Part shown: positions 16,376 to 25,552 of the stretch, one piece after another
Numbering within the stretch: position 1 is the stretch's first letter
How the letters are laid out: each line of letters opens with the position of its first letter
DNA from: CAKZLS01 sp963771545
GTDB lineage: Bacteria > Pseudomonadota > Alphaproteobacteria > Rhodospirillales > Defluviicoccaceae
DNA length: 64,000 nucleotides
Reading direction: 5' to 3'
Assembly (NCBI GenBank): GCA_963771545.1
Contig: CAVYTX010000002.1
Span: 682,001-746,000, forward strand
Translations under genes and position numbers: made by a program
The notes under the pieces: generated by a model
What the model was told of the DNA's origin: nothing
Seen by the model: only the letters and a program-made list of their open reading frames with translations
Databases searched by the model: none

Positions 16376-18811
16376 ATGGCGCGCATGTATACCGAGGACC
16401 AGTGGGCGGCGATTCTTGCGCTTGGCGACCAGGTGGATGCTCGCCTTCGCGCCGGCGACGTTCGGCTGACCATGGGGGGCGAGCCGACATTCGTCTCGGC
16501 CGGGGATCCTTTCGGCGCGGAGTGGCAAACGGCGGCGCTGGGTCCGACCAAGGTCCGGTTGGCCGCGGATCTGGTCCGCCGGCTTCGCGAACGGTTCGCG
16601 CCGGGCGGGGTCGTTCATTTCGGCGCGGGCAAATGGTATCCGGGCGAGCCTCTGCCGCGGTGGGCGTTCACGTTGTACTGGAGAGCGGATGGAAAACAGC
16701 TGTGGCGCGATCCCGAGCTGTTCGCGCTAGCGCCCCGGAATGAAACGGCGGAGGGTGTCGACGCCCGGCGGTTCATGACGAACTTGGCGGTCCGGCTGGG
16801 CCTCGGGCCCGGTTTGGTGCACAAGGCTTATGAAGATCCGATTCCTTATCTGGCGCGGGAACAGCGCCTGCCGGAGAACTTGGATCTCCTCCAAACGACG
16901 TTGGGGGACGAGGACGCGTACGCCGGGCTGACACGCGTGTTCAATCGCGGGCTCTCGAGTCCGGTTGCTTGGGTTCTTCCAATTCAGCGGTCGGACCGCG
17001 AAAAATCGCCTCGATGGCGCAGCGAGCGGTGGTCCTTCAAACGCAAGCGATTGTATCTGGTGCCCGGCGACCATCCGGCCGGCCATCGCTTGCCGATGGG
17101 ATCGCTGCCGCTGCTGCCGCCCGATCTTTATCCGTATTTCGCGCCGATCGATCCCTTCGAGGATCGCCCGCCGTTCGATGAGACCGATGATGATGAAGTC
17201 TGGGTGGGCGCGTCCGCCGCCGCGCGCGGGCTGTCCGATATCCGCGCGCGCCCGTTCATGGACACCGAAACCCCGGAAGAACCGGTGCGCAGGGCCATTT
17301 GCGCGGAGCCGCGCGAAGGGCTTCTCAACGTGTTCCTGCCATCGATGGAGAGCGCCGACGCGTTCGTGGACCTGGTGGCGGCGATCGAGAGCACGGCGGC
17401 GGACCTGCGGATGCCGGTGCGCCTCGAGGGCTACAGGCCCCCGTCCGACCCCCGCCTGAAGTCGCTCAGCGTAACCCCCGACCCGGGCGTCATCGAGATC
17501 AATCTTCATCCCGCTCACAGTTGGAAAGAACTGGTCGATATCAACACCGGGCTGTTCGAGGCCGCCGGGCAGTCGGGTTTGACCGCCGAAAAATACACGC
17601 TTTACGGGCGTCCCGCCGGCACCGGTGGCGGCAACCACGTCACCGTCGGCGGTCCCAGTCCCGCCGACAGCCCGTTCCTGAGGCGGCCGGATCTTCTCCG
17701 CAGCGTTATCGGTTACTGGCAGCGCCATCCCGCTCTGTCCTATCTGTTCTCCGGGCTGTTCGTCGGTCCGTCCAGCCAGGCGCCGAGAGTGGACGAGGCC
17801 CGTCACGAAGCGCTCTACGAACTCGAACTCGGGTTTCAACAGGTGCCGGACCCAGAGAGCGGCGAACCAGCGCCGCCATGGCTGGTGGATCGGCTGTTCC
17901 GGAATCTGTTGATCGACGTGACCGGAAACACCCATCGGGCCGAGCTGTGCATCGACAAGCTGTACTCGCCGGACAGCGCCCAGGGTCGATTGGGGCTGGT
18001 GGAGCTCAGGGCCTTCGCGATGCCGCCGGACGCGCGATTGCTGCTGGTCCAGAGGCTGTTGATCCGCGCCTTGATCGCGTGGTTCTGGGAACGGCCGGTG
18101 GATCGCCCGCTGGTGCGCTGGGGAACCGCCCTTCACGACCGGTTCATGCTGCCTCACTTCATCTGGCACGATCTGCTGTCCATCGTCGATGACCTGGCCG
18201 GGGCGGGGATCGACTTCGATCCCGAGTGGTTGAAACCGCAGTTCGATTTACGTTTTCCATGCTTCGGGCGCGTCACAGTGGATGGCGTCGCCATCGAACT
18301 CCGGCAGGCGCTGGAGCCCTGGCTTGTCCTGGGGGAGGAACCCAATTCAGGCGGATCCTCCCGGCCCACCAACTCATCCATGGACCGGCTTCAGGCGCGG
18401 GTTACGGGGTTTGACGAACATCGTCATGTCCTCGTTTGCAACGGCTGGCGCGTTCCTCTGCACCCGGCCGGCAATGGTTCGAATTCGAAGCCGGATACCG
18501 AGCATGTGGCCGGCGTCCGCTTCCGCGCCTGGGACAATCCCTCGGGTTTGCATCCCACTCTGAGCGCGACCCCGTCGCTGACCTTCGAGCTGTTCGACCG
18601 CCGAAGAGAGCGCTTCGTGGGCGGATGCGCCTATTCGGTGGATCGATCGGAAGGCAGGGTTCGCCGGACCCCGCCGAAAGACGCGCGGGAAGCGGAGCAC
18701 CGCCGCCGCGGCCGTTTCCGGCCGCTTGGTCCGTCCGCCGCCAAGAGCAATCCGCAAACCCCGCCCCGCAATGCCGACTGTCCCCTGACACTGGATCTTC
18801 GCTGGGCATGA
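16376..18811 (+). CDS. DUF2126 family protein lacking the usual N-terminal transglutaminase domain
   Basis: The 811-residue protein opens MARMYTEDQWAAILALGDQV and has DVRLTMGGEPTFVSAGDP, FGAGKWYPGEPLPRW and 'GTGGGNHVTVGGPSPADSPF'. The C-terminal part contains FRNLLIDVTGNTHRAE. These are the DUF2126 (COG4196) blocks. The family is usually about 1100 residues because a transglutaminase domain precedes DUF2126. Here that domain is absent and 235 AT-rich bases separate the gene from the transglutaminase upstream. DUF2126 resembles glutamine-synthetase-like ligases and travels with ATP-grasp/alpha-E. The stop codon's last base is the first base of a MITE-like element. Confidence 0.88.
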   Translation: MARMYTEDQWAAILALGDQVDARLRAGDVRLTMGGEPTFVSAGDPFGAEWQTAALGPTKVRLAADLVRRLRERFAPGGVVHFGAGKWYPGEPLPRWAFTLYWRADGKQLWRDPELFALAPRNETAEGVDARRFMTNLAVRLGLGPGLVHKAYEDPIPYLAREQRLPENLDLLQTTLGDEDAYAGLTRVFNRGLSSPVAWVLPIQRSDREKSPRWRSERWSFKRKRLYLVPGDHPAGHRLPMGSLPLLPPDLYPYFAPIDPFEDRPPFDETDDDEVWVGASAAARGLSDIRARPFMDTETPEEPVRRAICAEPREGLLNVFLPSMESADAFVDLVAAIESTAADLRMPVRLEGYRPPSDPRLKSLSVTPDPGVIEINLHPAHSWKELVDINTGLFEAAGQSGLTAEKYTLYGRPAGTGGGNHVTVGGPSPADSPFLRRPDLLRSVIGYWQRHPALSYLFSGLFVGPSSQAPRVDEARHEALYELELGFQQVPDPESGEPAPPWLVDRLFRNLLIDVTGNTHRAELCIDKLYSPDSAQGRLGLVELRAFAMPPDARLLLVQRLLIRALIAWFWERPVDRPLVRWGTALHDRFMLPHFIWHDLLSIVDDLAGAGIDFDPEWLKPQFDLRFPCFGRVTVDGVAIELRQALEPWLVLGEEPNSGGSSRPTNSSMDRLQARVTGFDEHRHVLVCNGWRVPLHPAGNGSNSKPDTEHVAGVRFRAWDNPSGLHPTLSATPSLTFELFDRRRERFVGGCAYSVDRSEGRVRRTPPKDAREAEHRRRGRFRPLGPSAAKSNPQTPPRNADCPLTLDLRWA

Positions 18812-18926
18812 TACCAATGCTCTTTGATAGGGACCCCTTGTGATCGTGTTTCCCGCATCACGGCGCACCACGCTCCTTGCCGGAAGCCTCGAAAGGATTT
18901 TCCCGGACAGTAGTGATCGTTGGTAT
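18811..18926. mobile_element. MITE-like element, copy A (internally deleted)
   Basis: Starts ATACCAATGCTC and ends GATCGTTGGTAT, giving the family's terminal inverted repeats with TA flanks. The interior matches the 5' part (GTGATCGTGTTTCCCGCATC) and the 3' part (ACGGCGCACCACGCTCCTTG) of copies B and C. The middle, about 150 bases, is missing. The junction lies at TCCCGCATC, which occurs twice in copy B, so the deletion probably arose between these direct repeats. Its first base completes the TGA stop of the DUF2126 gene. Confidence 0.8.
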
Positions 18927-18961
18927 AAAGATTGCGCCATCCGTCACATCGAGAGGTTTTC

Positions 18962-19882
18962 ATGCGCGGCGCGGCCCAGTCACGGAATGCGGGAATCGGC
19001 ACGCTCGCCGGGTTCATGGCCGTGCTGTTGTGGGCGCTGCTGGCACTGTTCACCACCGGAGCCAAGGGCATCCCGCCGTTCCAGCTCGTCGCCATGACCT
19101 TCGCGCTGGCCTTCGCTCTCGCCATGGCGCTGACGATCGCGCTTGGCGGCGTCGCCAGGCTGGGCGTTCTTCGCCAGCCGGTCGCCGTCTGGCTGCTCGG
19201 CGTCGGCGGGCTGTTCGGTTATCACTTTTTCTATTTCCTGGCGCTCGCCAACGCGCCGCCGGCGGACGCCAGCCTGATCGCCTATCTGTGGCCGCTCTTG
19301 ATCGTCCTGTTTTCGGCGCTGCTCCCCGGCGAGCGCCTGCGCTGGTTCCATGTCGGGGGCGCGTTCTGCGGGTTCTTGGGAGCGGGGTTGCTGGTGACCA
19401 ACGGCGGGAACCTGACGTTCGATGACCGCTACGCGCTGGGCTACCTGGCGGCGGCGGCGTGCGCCTTGATCTGGTCGAGCTACTCCGTGTTGAACCGTTC
19501 GTTCAGGCACGTTCCCACCGACGTGGTGGGCGGCTTCTGCGGCGCCGTCGCGGTCCTGGGCGCGGTCTGTCATTTCGCCTTCGAGGACACCGCCGTGCCG
19601 TTGCCCGGGCAGTGGCTGGCCGTCGCGGCGCTCGGATTGGGACCGGTGGGCGCGGCGTTTTTTCTTTGGGATTACGGCACCAAGCACGGACACATCCAGC
19701 TGTTGGGCGTCTCGTCCTACGCCGCGCCGCTGCTGTCGACCATCGTGCTGGTGGCGTTCGGCCTCGCGCCGGCGACGCCCGTTCTCGCCGTCGCCTGTTT
19801 GCTGATCGTCCTCGGCGCGCTGATCGCGTCCGCCGACATCCTGCGCCGGTCGTTCACCGCTCGACATGGTGCGGCCGAATGA
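18962..19882 (+). CDS. EamA/DMT superfamily exporter
   Basis: The 306-residue inner-membrane protein has ten predicted helices in two five-helix EamA repeats. Blocks such as GYHFFYFLALANAPPADASL, AYLWPLLIVLFSALL and YDWGTK-like 'FLWDYGTKHGHIQLLG' resemble the YddG branch, which exports aromatic amino acids. The substrate here is not certain. The ATG at 18962 follows GAGAGG; the frame also reads upstream through the MITE but without a ribosome site. The gene is monocistronic as far as visible. Its promoter must lie in or next to MITE copy A, which ends 35 bases upstream. Confidence 0.88.
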   Translation: MRGAAQSRNAGIGTLAGFMAVLLWALLALFTTGAKGIPPFQLVAMTFALAFALAMALTIALGGVARLGVLRQPVAVWLLGVGGLFGYHFFYFLALANAPPADASLIAYLWPLLIVLFSALLPGERLRWFHVGGAFCGFLGAGLLVTNGGNLTFDDRYALGYLAAAACALIWSSYSVLNRSFRHVPTDVVGGFCGAVAVLGAVCHFAFEDTAVPLPGQWLAVAALGLGPVGAAFFLWDYGTKHGHIQLLGVSSYAAPLLSTIVLVAFGLAPATPVLAVACLLIVLGALIASADILRRSFTARHGAAE

Positions 19883-20219
19883 CATGGAACCCGCGAGCCA
19901 AGACCCCCAGGCGCCGCCAACTCTAAGCTCCCTCAACACGAACACGCTGCGGACGACACCGCTTTCTTTTGGGAGCCTTGGAAGGACCGCCTTTTGGTCG
20001 GGATTCAGCGCGACCTGCCCGAGCCGCCGCAGTCGGACAAGGCATTTTCGGATTTCGCAAGCCGGCCATCCTTCGTTCTAAGGGCTGATCGCCTCGGGGT
20101 GCGGGGACACAACAACACCTCCTCATCGGACGTCGGGCACCACGGCGCGGGATAGGAATTGCTACTTATAGTACAGATACGACATTGCAAATCGATCGCC
20201 TCTCTGCCACATAACGCCC
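19883..20219. other. intergenic region with no recognisable gene
   Basis: About 340 bases follow the DMT exporter. Short open frames in several registers are out of context and lack ribosome sites. No terminator or repeat was identified. The last 60 bases are AT-richer and probably hold the promoter of the small gene at 20220. Confidence 0.4.
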
Positions 20220-20522
20220 ATGGCCCGACGAAGACATAGTAAGCGACCGAACCCGGCGAAGGTGCTATCGCTGTCCCTGATGGGCGCCGAGACTTGTCTG
20301 TCAGCGGTGCAGACGATCATGCGGCGAACCGACCTGATGGTGCGGGGGCGCTGCGACGCGGTCGAATATCAGCGGATGGTGCTGGAAAAGGTGGCCGCTG
20401 CGCGGGAATCCGCCACCGCGCTCAGCCGGTTGCGCGGTCCGGATGAAGCAATGTCACTGCTCGCTCCATGGCACCGCCGCGTCAAAGCCAACACCCGGCA
20501 ACTCTCCAAGAAGAAATCTTAA
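20220..20522 (+). CDS. small basic protein of unknown function
   Basis: The 100-residue protein has basic ends (MARRRHSKRPN and QLSKKKS) and a helical middle, 'SLMGAETCLSAVQTIMRRTDLMVRG'. The pattern of amphipathic helices recalls small phasin-like or DNA-associated proteins, but no family is recognised. The frame has the GC codon bias of a real gene. The ATG at 20220 has no strong ribosome site. It is isolated on both sides. Confidence 0.5.
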   Translation: MARRRHSKRPNPAKVLSLSLMGAETCLSAVQTIMRRTDLMVRGRCDAVEYQRMVLEKVAAARESATALSRLRGPDEAMSLLAPWHRRVKANTRQLSKKKS

Positions 20523-21081
20523 CCCTGAAAAGGACGGAGCCTATTGGCTCCATCAGCCGGGCGCGCCCACGACCTAAGCACGACGCGAAGCTTCATGGAC
20601 AGATCGTGGACCGCGACAAGCCGATCAAGACCGCGAGCCAAGACTAACCCTTGTTGCGCTCTTCACCGAACGTCATGGAAGCGGGGGTTGTGGTTCGGAG
20701 AGTCCGGTCGCCATGTCGAACGGCGATGCAGTCCAAACAAATCAAAAAACATCAACCTCTGATAGAACGCCATTAAGGCGGCAACCTCCGCTCGGTAGAA
20801 TTCGCTTGCTACTTGTGCTATAGTACCATGGTTTTTGCGGACATTGTAAGGTAACGTTGGTTGGGCGCTCCGCGGCGGGCTCGGTGTCGGTGACCATCGA
20901 TGCCGGCGGCAGAGATGTCGGCTTTCTGAAAGGGTACTTCCAATGGACGAAGGTTCGGAACCGTGGATGGCCAAGCGATCCTCCCTTGAGATCCCTCGAA
21001 AAGCTACATGCCGGCCACGTGACTTCCGGTGTGCGACAGGAAACTTGATGGACAGAATTCAAGGCAAGGGGGTAGGCAGCC
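20523..21081. other. 559-base region without a convincing gene
   Basis: Open frames on both strands here are short and lack family features or ribosome sites. The segment about 20815-20860 is AT-rich and contains TATAGT, a possible -10 hexamer for the RTX gene, but no good -35 is visible. The ribosome site of the RTX gene (AAGGGGG about eight bases before 21082) lies at the right end. Confidence 0.4.
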
Positions 21082-22074
21082 ATGGCACTCATTAAAGGAA
21101 CGACGGCAGATGACCCGCTTTCGGGCACGGAAGACAGCGATGTAATCTTCGGATTGGGAGGCGACGACCAGGTTTACGGAAATGGTGGGAACGACCACGT
21201 TTTTACCTTGGACGGCAACGACGGCATCCTGACCGGTCTCGGCGGCGACGTGATCTTCTCGGGCGACGGCAACAACCGGATCAATGCCGACTATGACCCG
21301 TCCCATCCCGATGACAAACATCCCGATGACCCCTTTTTCGCCGGCGACGACGACGCTGGCGGCAACGACGTCGTCTTCACGGGCAGCGGTGAGGATCTGA
21401 TTCACACGTTCGGGGGCGACGATGTGATCTTCGCCGGCGACGGCAACGATTCCGTGGAAGCCGGCGGCGGCAACGACGTCATCATAGCCGGTAGCGGCGA
21501 CGACGAGGTCGGCGGCGGCTCGGGCAGAGACGTCATTTTCGGGGGGCCGGGTGACGACGACTTGGGTGGAGGCGAAGGAAACGACTTCATCGACGGCGGC
21601 GCCGGAGACGATAAGATCCAAGGCGGCAGCGATGATGACATCATCAGGGACGGCGACGGCGCCGACGAGATCTGGGGTCGGGAAGGCGACGACAAGATCT
21701 TCCTCACCAACAACTCGGAAACCGATGTTATTTACTTCCGGACGGAGGATGGGGGTGCGCCGGAGGCGGGCGTCGACACGATCTTCGGCTTCGATGCTAG
21801 CGACCCAAACCCGAATGGCGTCGAGGACGACGACCATGGCGACCAGTTGGATCTTATCAACAGCAAATTCAAGCTGGTCGATTACGCCGTTATCTTGACG
21901 AGCCATCACGGCGGCGCCCTTGTTTCGATTGATCCGGACGGAGAAGAACCTCATGGCGACGCGATCCCGCTTGCGTTGATCGTGGGCGTCGATCCGAGCG
22001 ATCTCGTGGACATCGATCCGGACGGTAACGTGACCTCCGATACCATTCTCACCCACGGGGACCTGATGATCTGA
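21082..22074 (+). CDS. RTX (haemolysin-type calcium-binding repeat) protein
   Basis: The 330-residue protein opens with LSGTEDSDVIFGLGGDDQVYG and carries arrays of the Ca2+-binding nonapeptide GGxGxDxhx (for example GGDDVIFAGDGNDSVEAGGG, then GGPGDDDLGGGEGNDFIDGG) up to about residue 210. A non-repeat C-terminal domain of about 110 acidic residues follows and should carry the uncleaved type I secretion signal. RTX proteins fold outside the cell as Ca2+ binds. No catalytic domain is present and no type I secretion genes are nearby. A strong hairpin follows the stop. Confidence 0.9.
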   Translation: MALIKGTTADDPLSGTEDSDVIFGLGGDDQVYGNGGNDHVFTLDGNDGILTGLGGDVIFSGDGNNRINADYDPSHPDDKHPDDPFFAGDDDAGGNDVVFTGSGEDLIHTFGGDDVIFAGDGNDSVEAGGGNDVIIAGSGDDEVGGGSGRDVIFGGPGDDDLGGGEGNDFIDGGAGDDKIQGGSDDDIIRDGDGADEIWGREGDDKIFLTNNSETDVIYFRTEDGGAPEAGVDTIFGFDASDPNPNGVEDDDHGDQLDLINSKFKLVDYAVILTSHHGGALVSIDPDGEEPHGDAIPLALIVGVDPSDLVDIDPDGNVTSDTILTHGDLMI

Positions 22075-22415
22075 TATTACAGACGCCGAAATCAAACCGA
22101 GGGTCGTGGCGAACGGCAAACGTTCGCCACGACCCGGCTGGAAGGTGGGAGCCGATGGCTGCCGAGCGGAAGAATGAGCTTTTTTCGTTTGTTCCGGAGA
22201 GGTAAACGCTCGCCATCCCGGCGTTCAGGTGGCGATTGAGTGCACGTGGCGGGCGGTGGCCGATGCCGGCCAATGAACGAGGCCCATTCGGTGGCCAACC
22301 GATTGGGCCATCTGCCGCCGCTCGAGGCGCGGGCGATGAAGGGGGTCCTGAACCAGTGCGCGGCCGGCGACCTATACCGGACGCTGACGTTTGAGGACTT
22401 TTTTTGGGGAGGCGC
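22075..22415. other. gap between RTX and RND genes
   Basis: Holds the strong hairpin at 22101-22135, described separately. The rest carries a plus-strand open frame from 22240 that runs into the 3' end of the RND gene. Part of it (ANRLGHLPPLEARAMKG) has natural-looking codon use but matches nothing I recognise. I do not call it a gene. The RND gene ends at 22416. Confidence 0.4.
22101..22135. terminator. strong hairpin downstream of the RTX gene
   Basis: GGGTCGTGGCGAACG (22101-22115) and its exact complement at 22121-22135 form a perfect 15-bp stem with loop GCAAA. It starts 27 bases after the RTX stop. No T tract follows, so it may act as a transcript-stabilising or terminator hairpin for the RTX mRNA. 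Confidence 0.65.
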
Positions 22416-25400
22416 CTACTCGGCGGCAGGCGTCGAGGCCGCCGGTTCTTCGCCAGGTGCCGGCATTTCCCTTTCCAAACGGCGGCGCATTTCTCCGGGC
22501 GCTCCGGTCTTGCGGGCAAGAAGACTATAGGCGACGGGCACCACGAACAGCGTGAACAGCGTCGCGGCGAGCACGCCCGAAAACACCACGACGCCGATGA
22601 CCGTGCGCGTTTCCGCGCCGGCCCCGAAGGCCAGCATCAAGGGGACCGCGCCGGCCGCCGTGGTCACGCCGGTCATCACGATCGGCCGCAGGCGGATGCG
22701 CGACGCTTCGACGACCGCCTCGTCGAACGCCCGGCCCTCGTCGCGGAGCTGATTGGCGAATTCGACGATCAGGATCCCGTTCTTGGCGGCGAGGCCCACC
22801 AGCACGATGAGGCCGATCTGGGTGTAGATGTTCAAGGTTCCGCCGGACAGATACAGGCCCAGCAGCGCGCCGGCCATCGCCAAAGGCACCGTCAGCATGA
22901 TCACCAGCGGGTGAACGAAGCTCTCGAACTGGGCGGCCAGGACCAGAAACACGACCACCACGCCGAGCACGAACACGAACAGCATCGAGCCGCCCGCCTC
23001 GCGGAAATCGCGCGATTGGCCCTTGTAGTCGATGATGGCGGAGGACGGCAGGCGCTCCGCGGCCAAGCCTTCCAGGTAGTCCAGCGCCTGGCCCAGGGTA
23101 TAACCGTCGGCGAGGTTGGCCTCGATGGTGATCGCGCGCACCCTGTTGTAGCGGTTGAGGGTTCGCGAGTCGGCGAACTCCTCCATGGTCACCAGGTTGG
23201 AAAGCGGGATCAAGGCCCCGGAGCGCTCGGAACGCACGTAGATATTCTGAATGTCGCTGGGCGTGCGTTGCGCCTCGCGCTCGCCCTCGACGATGACGTC
23301 GTATTCCTCGCCGTCCTCGGTATAAGTGGTGACCCGGCGCGAGCCGAGAACCGTTTCCAGCGTGCGTCCGATGTCGCCGATACGCACCCCGAGGTCGCCG
23401 GCGCGGTCGCGATCGATGACCACGCGCAACTGCGGCTTGGTCTCCTTGTAGTCATGGTCGACGCCCACCAGACCGGGGTTGTCCTTCTCGATGCTCTCGA
23501 GCAAGATATCGCGCCACTCCGTCAGTTCCTCGTAGGTGCCGCCGCCGATCACGAACTGCACCGGCTTGCGGAGCCGCGCGCCGAATCCCTGGCGCATCAC
23601 CGTGAACGCCTGTACTCCCGGCAGATCGGCGACGCGCTTGCCCACGTCGTCCATAATCGCCCATCCCGAGCGGCGCTCGGCCCAGTCAGCCAGCACGTAA
23701 ACCACGATGCCGCTGTTGAACGTCTCGAAGTTGCCGAATTGACGCGGCGCCCGCACCAGCAGACGGGTGACCTCGCCCGCGTCGACCAGCGGCGTCATGC
23801 GGCGCTCGATCTCGTCCATGTAGTCGACCATGTAGTCATAGGACGCCCCTTCCGGCCCGTTGACGAGCAGGAAGAAGGCTCCCCGATCCTCCTTCGGGGC
23901 GTATTCCCCGGGAATCTCGTGAAACAGCCAGACAGCGCCGCCGAGCAGAACGAGAAAGACGCATCCGACGAGCGCCGGCCGGCGCAGGGCGCCGCGCAGC
24001 GCCCGGGCGTATCCCGCCTGCACTCGAACAAGGATGCGGTCGACGGCTTGCGCGAGGCGCGGCTCGCGGCCATGAGGCCGCAGCACCTTCGACGCGATCA
24101 CCGGCGACAGGGTCAGCGCCACCAGGCTCGAGAACCCGACCGCCGCCGCCATGGTCAACGCGAACTCCGAGAACAGGCGTCCGACATCGCCTTTCAGGAA
24201 TGCGATCGGCACGAACACCGCGATCAGGACCAAGGTGGTCGCGACCACCGCGAAGCTCACCTGGCGGGTGCCGTTGAACGCGGCCACGAGCGGCGTCTCG
24301 CCCTCTTCGATGCGGCGGTGGATGTTCTCCAGCACGACGATGGCGTCGTCGACGACGAGGCCGATGGCGAGCACCAGGGCGAGCAGCGTCAAGAGGTTGA
24401 TGGAAAAGCCGAGGAGGTCGAGGACGATGAACGTGGAGATCAACGACACCGGCACCGTCACGGCCGGCACGAGGGTCGCGCGAACGCTCGCCAGGAACAC
24501 GAAAATCACCAGCACCACCAGGGCGATGGCGATCGCCAGGGTTTTGTAAACCTCGAAGATCGCTCCGTCGATGAACACGCTGGTGTCATAGCTCTGTTCG
24601 ATCCGCAAGCCCTCGGGCAGGGTCGCGTTGAGCTGGGCGGCCTGGTCGCGCGCCGCCCTCGTCACCGCCAAGGTGTTGGCCTGGCTCTGCTTGATGATGC
24701 CGATGCCGACCATGGGCACCCCGTTGCCCCGGAAGAACAGACGATCCTCGGCGGCCCCCTTTTCGACGCGCGCGACATCGCCGAGCCGCACCAGATAGCC
24801 GTCGCTTCCCTGACCGAGGACGAGCTGGCCGAAATCCTCCGGCGTGCGGAAGCTGCGCTCGACCCGGACGGTGAACTGCCGGGTCGTGGATTCGATGCTG
24901 CCGGCGGGCAGTTCCACGTTCTCCGCGCGGAGCGCGCCCTCGACGTCGGCGACGGTGAGTCCGCGGGCGGCCAGGGCCACGCGGTCGAGCCAGACCCGCA
25001 TGGCATAGCTGAGACCGCCGCCGACGCGCACCCGCGCCACCCCGTCGAGCGCCGAGAATCGGTCGACCAGATAGCGGCGTGCATAATCGGTCAACTCCAG
25101 CACGTTCATCCGGTCGCTGGCGAGATTCAGCCACATGATCACGTCGTCGTTGGTATCGGCTTTCTGAATGTCGGGCGGGTCGGCCTCGTCGGGCAAATCG
25201 TCGAGAACGCCGGCGACCCGGTCGCGAACGTCGTTGGCGGCCGCGTCGACGTCCCGGGTGACCTCGAACTCGATGGTCACGCGCGACCGGCCGTCCTCGC
25301 TCGACAATTCGATGAACTTGATGCCCTCGACGCCGGCAATGCGGTCCTCGATGATCTCGGTGATGCGCGTTTCGACGACATTGGCGGCGGCGCCGGGATA

Positions 25401-25550
25401 CACCGTGTCGATGGAAACGACGGGCGGGTCGATGTCCGGGTATTCCCGCAACGGCAGGTCGAAGAAGGCGACGATCCCGAACACGATCAGCAGCAAGCTG
25501 ACGACGGTGGCGAAAACCGGGCGGGTCACCGCAACGTCCGAGAGGATCAT
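22416..25550 (-). CDS. HAE1-family RND efflux pump, inner-membrane permease
   Basis: The protein has 1044 residues. It begins MILSDVAVTRPVFATVVSLL, the first helix of AcrB-like permeases. It has the proton-relay pair in the fourth helix (AIGLVVDDAIVVLENI) and a second half repeat with VGLAAKNGILIVEFANQLRD. The two large periplasmic loops follow helices 1 and 7, as expected. It exchanges protons for drugs, dyes or other amphiphiles in a tripartite pump. The adaptor gene lies two bases upstream on the same strand, but no TolC-type outer-membrane gene is seen. The closely related cation (CzcA) family is less likely because the vicinal DD motif is typical of HAE1. Confidence 0.93.
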   Translation of the reverse strand: MILSDVAVTRPVFATVVSLLLIVFGIVAFFDLPLREYPDIDPPVVSIDTVYPGAAANVVETRITEIIEDRIAGVEGIKFIELSSEDGRSRVTIEFEVTRDVDAAANDVRDRVAGVLDDLPDEADPPDIQKADTNDDVIMWLNLASDRMNVLELTDYARRYLVDRFSALDGVARVRVGGGLSYAMRVWLDRVALAARGLTVADVEGALRAENVELPAGSIESTTRQFTVRVERSFRTPEDFGQLVLGQGSDGYLVRLGDVARVEKGAAEDRLFFRGNGVPMVGIGIIKQSQANTLAVTRAARDQAAQLNATLPEGLRIEQSYDTSVFIDGAIFEVYKTLAIAIALVVLVIFVFLASVRATLVPAVTVPVSLISTFIVLDLLGFSINLLTLLALVLAIGLVVDDAIVVLENIHRRIEEGETPLVAAFNGTRQVSFAVVATTLVLIAVFVPIAFLKGDVGRLFSEFALTMAAAVGFSSLVALTLSPVIASKVLRPHGREPRLAQAVDRILVRVQAGYARALRGALRRPALVGCVFLVLLGGAVWLFHEIPGEYAPKEDRGAFFLLVNGPEGASYDYMVDYMDEIERRMTPLVDAGEVTRLLVRAPRQFGNFETFNSGIVVYVLADWAERRSGWAIMDDVGKRVADLPGVQAFTVMRQGFGARLRKPVQFVIGGGTYEELTEWRDILLESIEKDNPGLVGVDHDYKETKPQLRVVIDRDRAGDLGVRIGDIGRTLETVLGSRRVTTYTEDGEEYDVIVEGEREAQRTPSDIQNIYVRSERSGALIPLSNLVTMEEFADSRTLNRYNRVRAITIEANLADGYTLGQALDYLEGLAAERLPSSAIIDYKGQSRDFREAGGSMLFVFVLGVVVVFLVLAAQFESFVHPLVIMLTVPLAMAGALLGLYLSGGTLNIYTQIGLIVLVGLAAKNGILIVEFANQLRDEGRAFDEAVVEASRIRLRPIVMTGVTTAAGAVPLMLAFGAGAETRTVIGVVVFSGVLAATLFTLFVVPVAYSLLARKTGAPGEMRRRLEREMPAPGEEPAASTPAAE

Positions 25551-25552
25551 GG

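Noticed and set aside
20857..21048. A small open frame before the RTX gene
   Set aside because: No ribosome site, no recognisable family and irregular composition.
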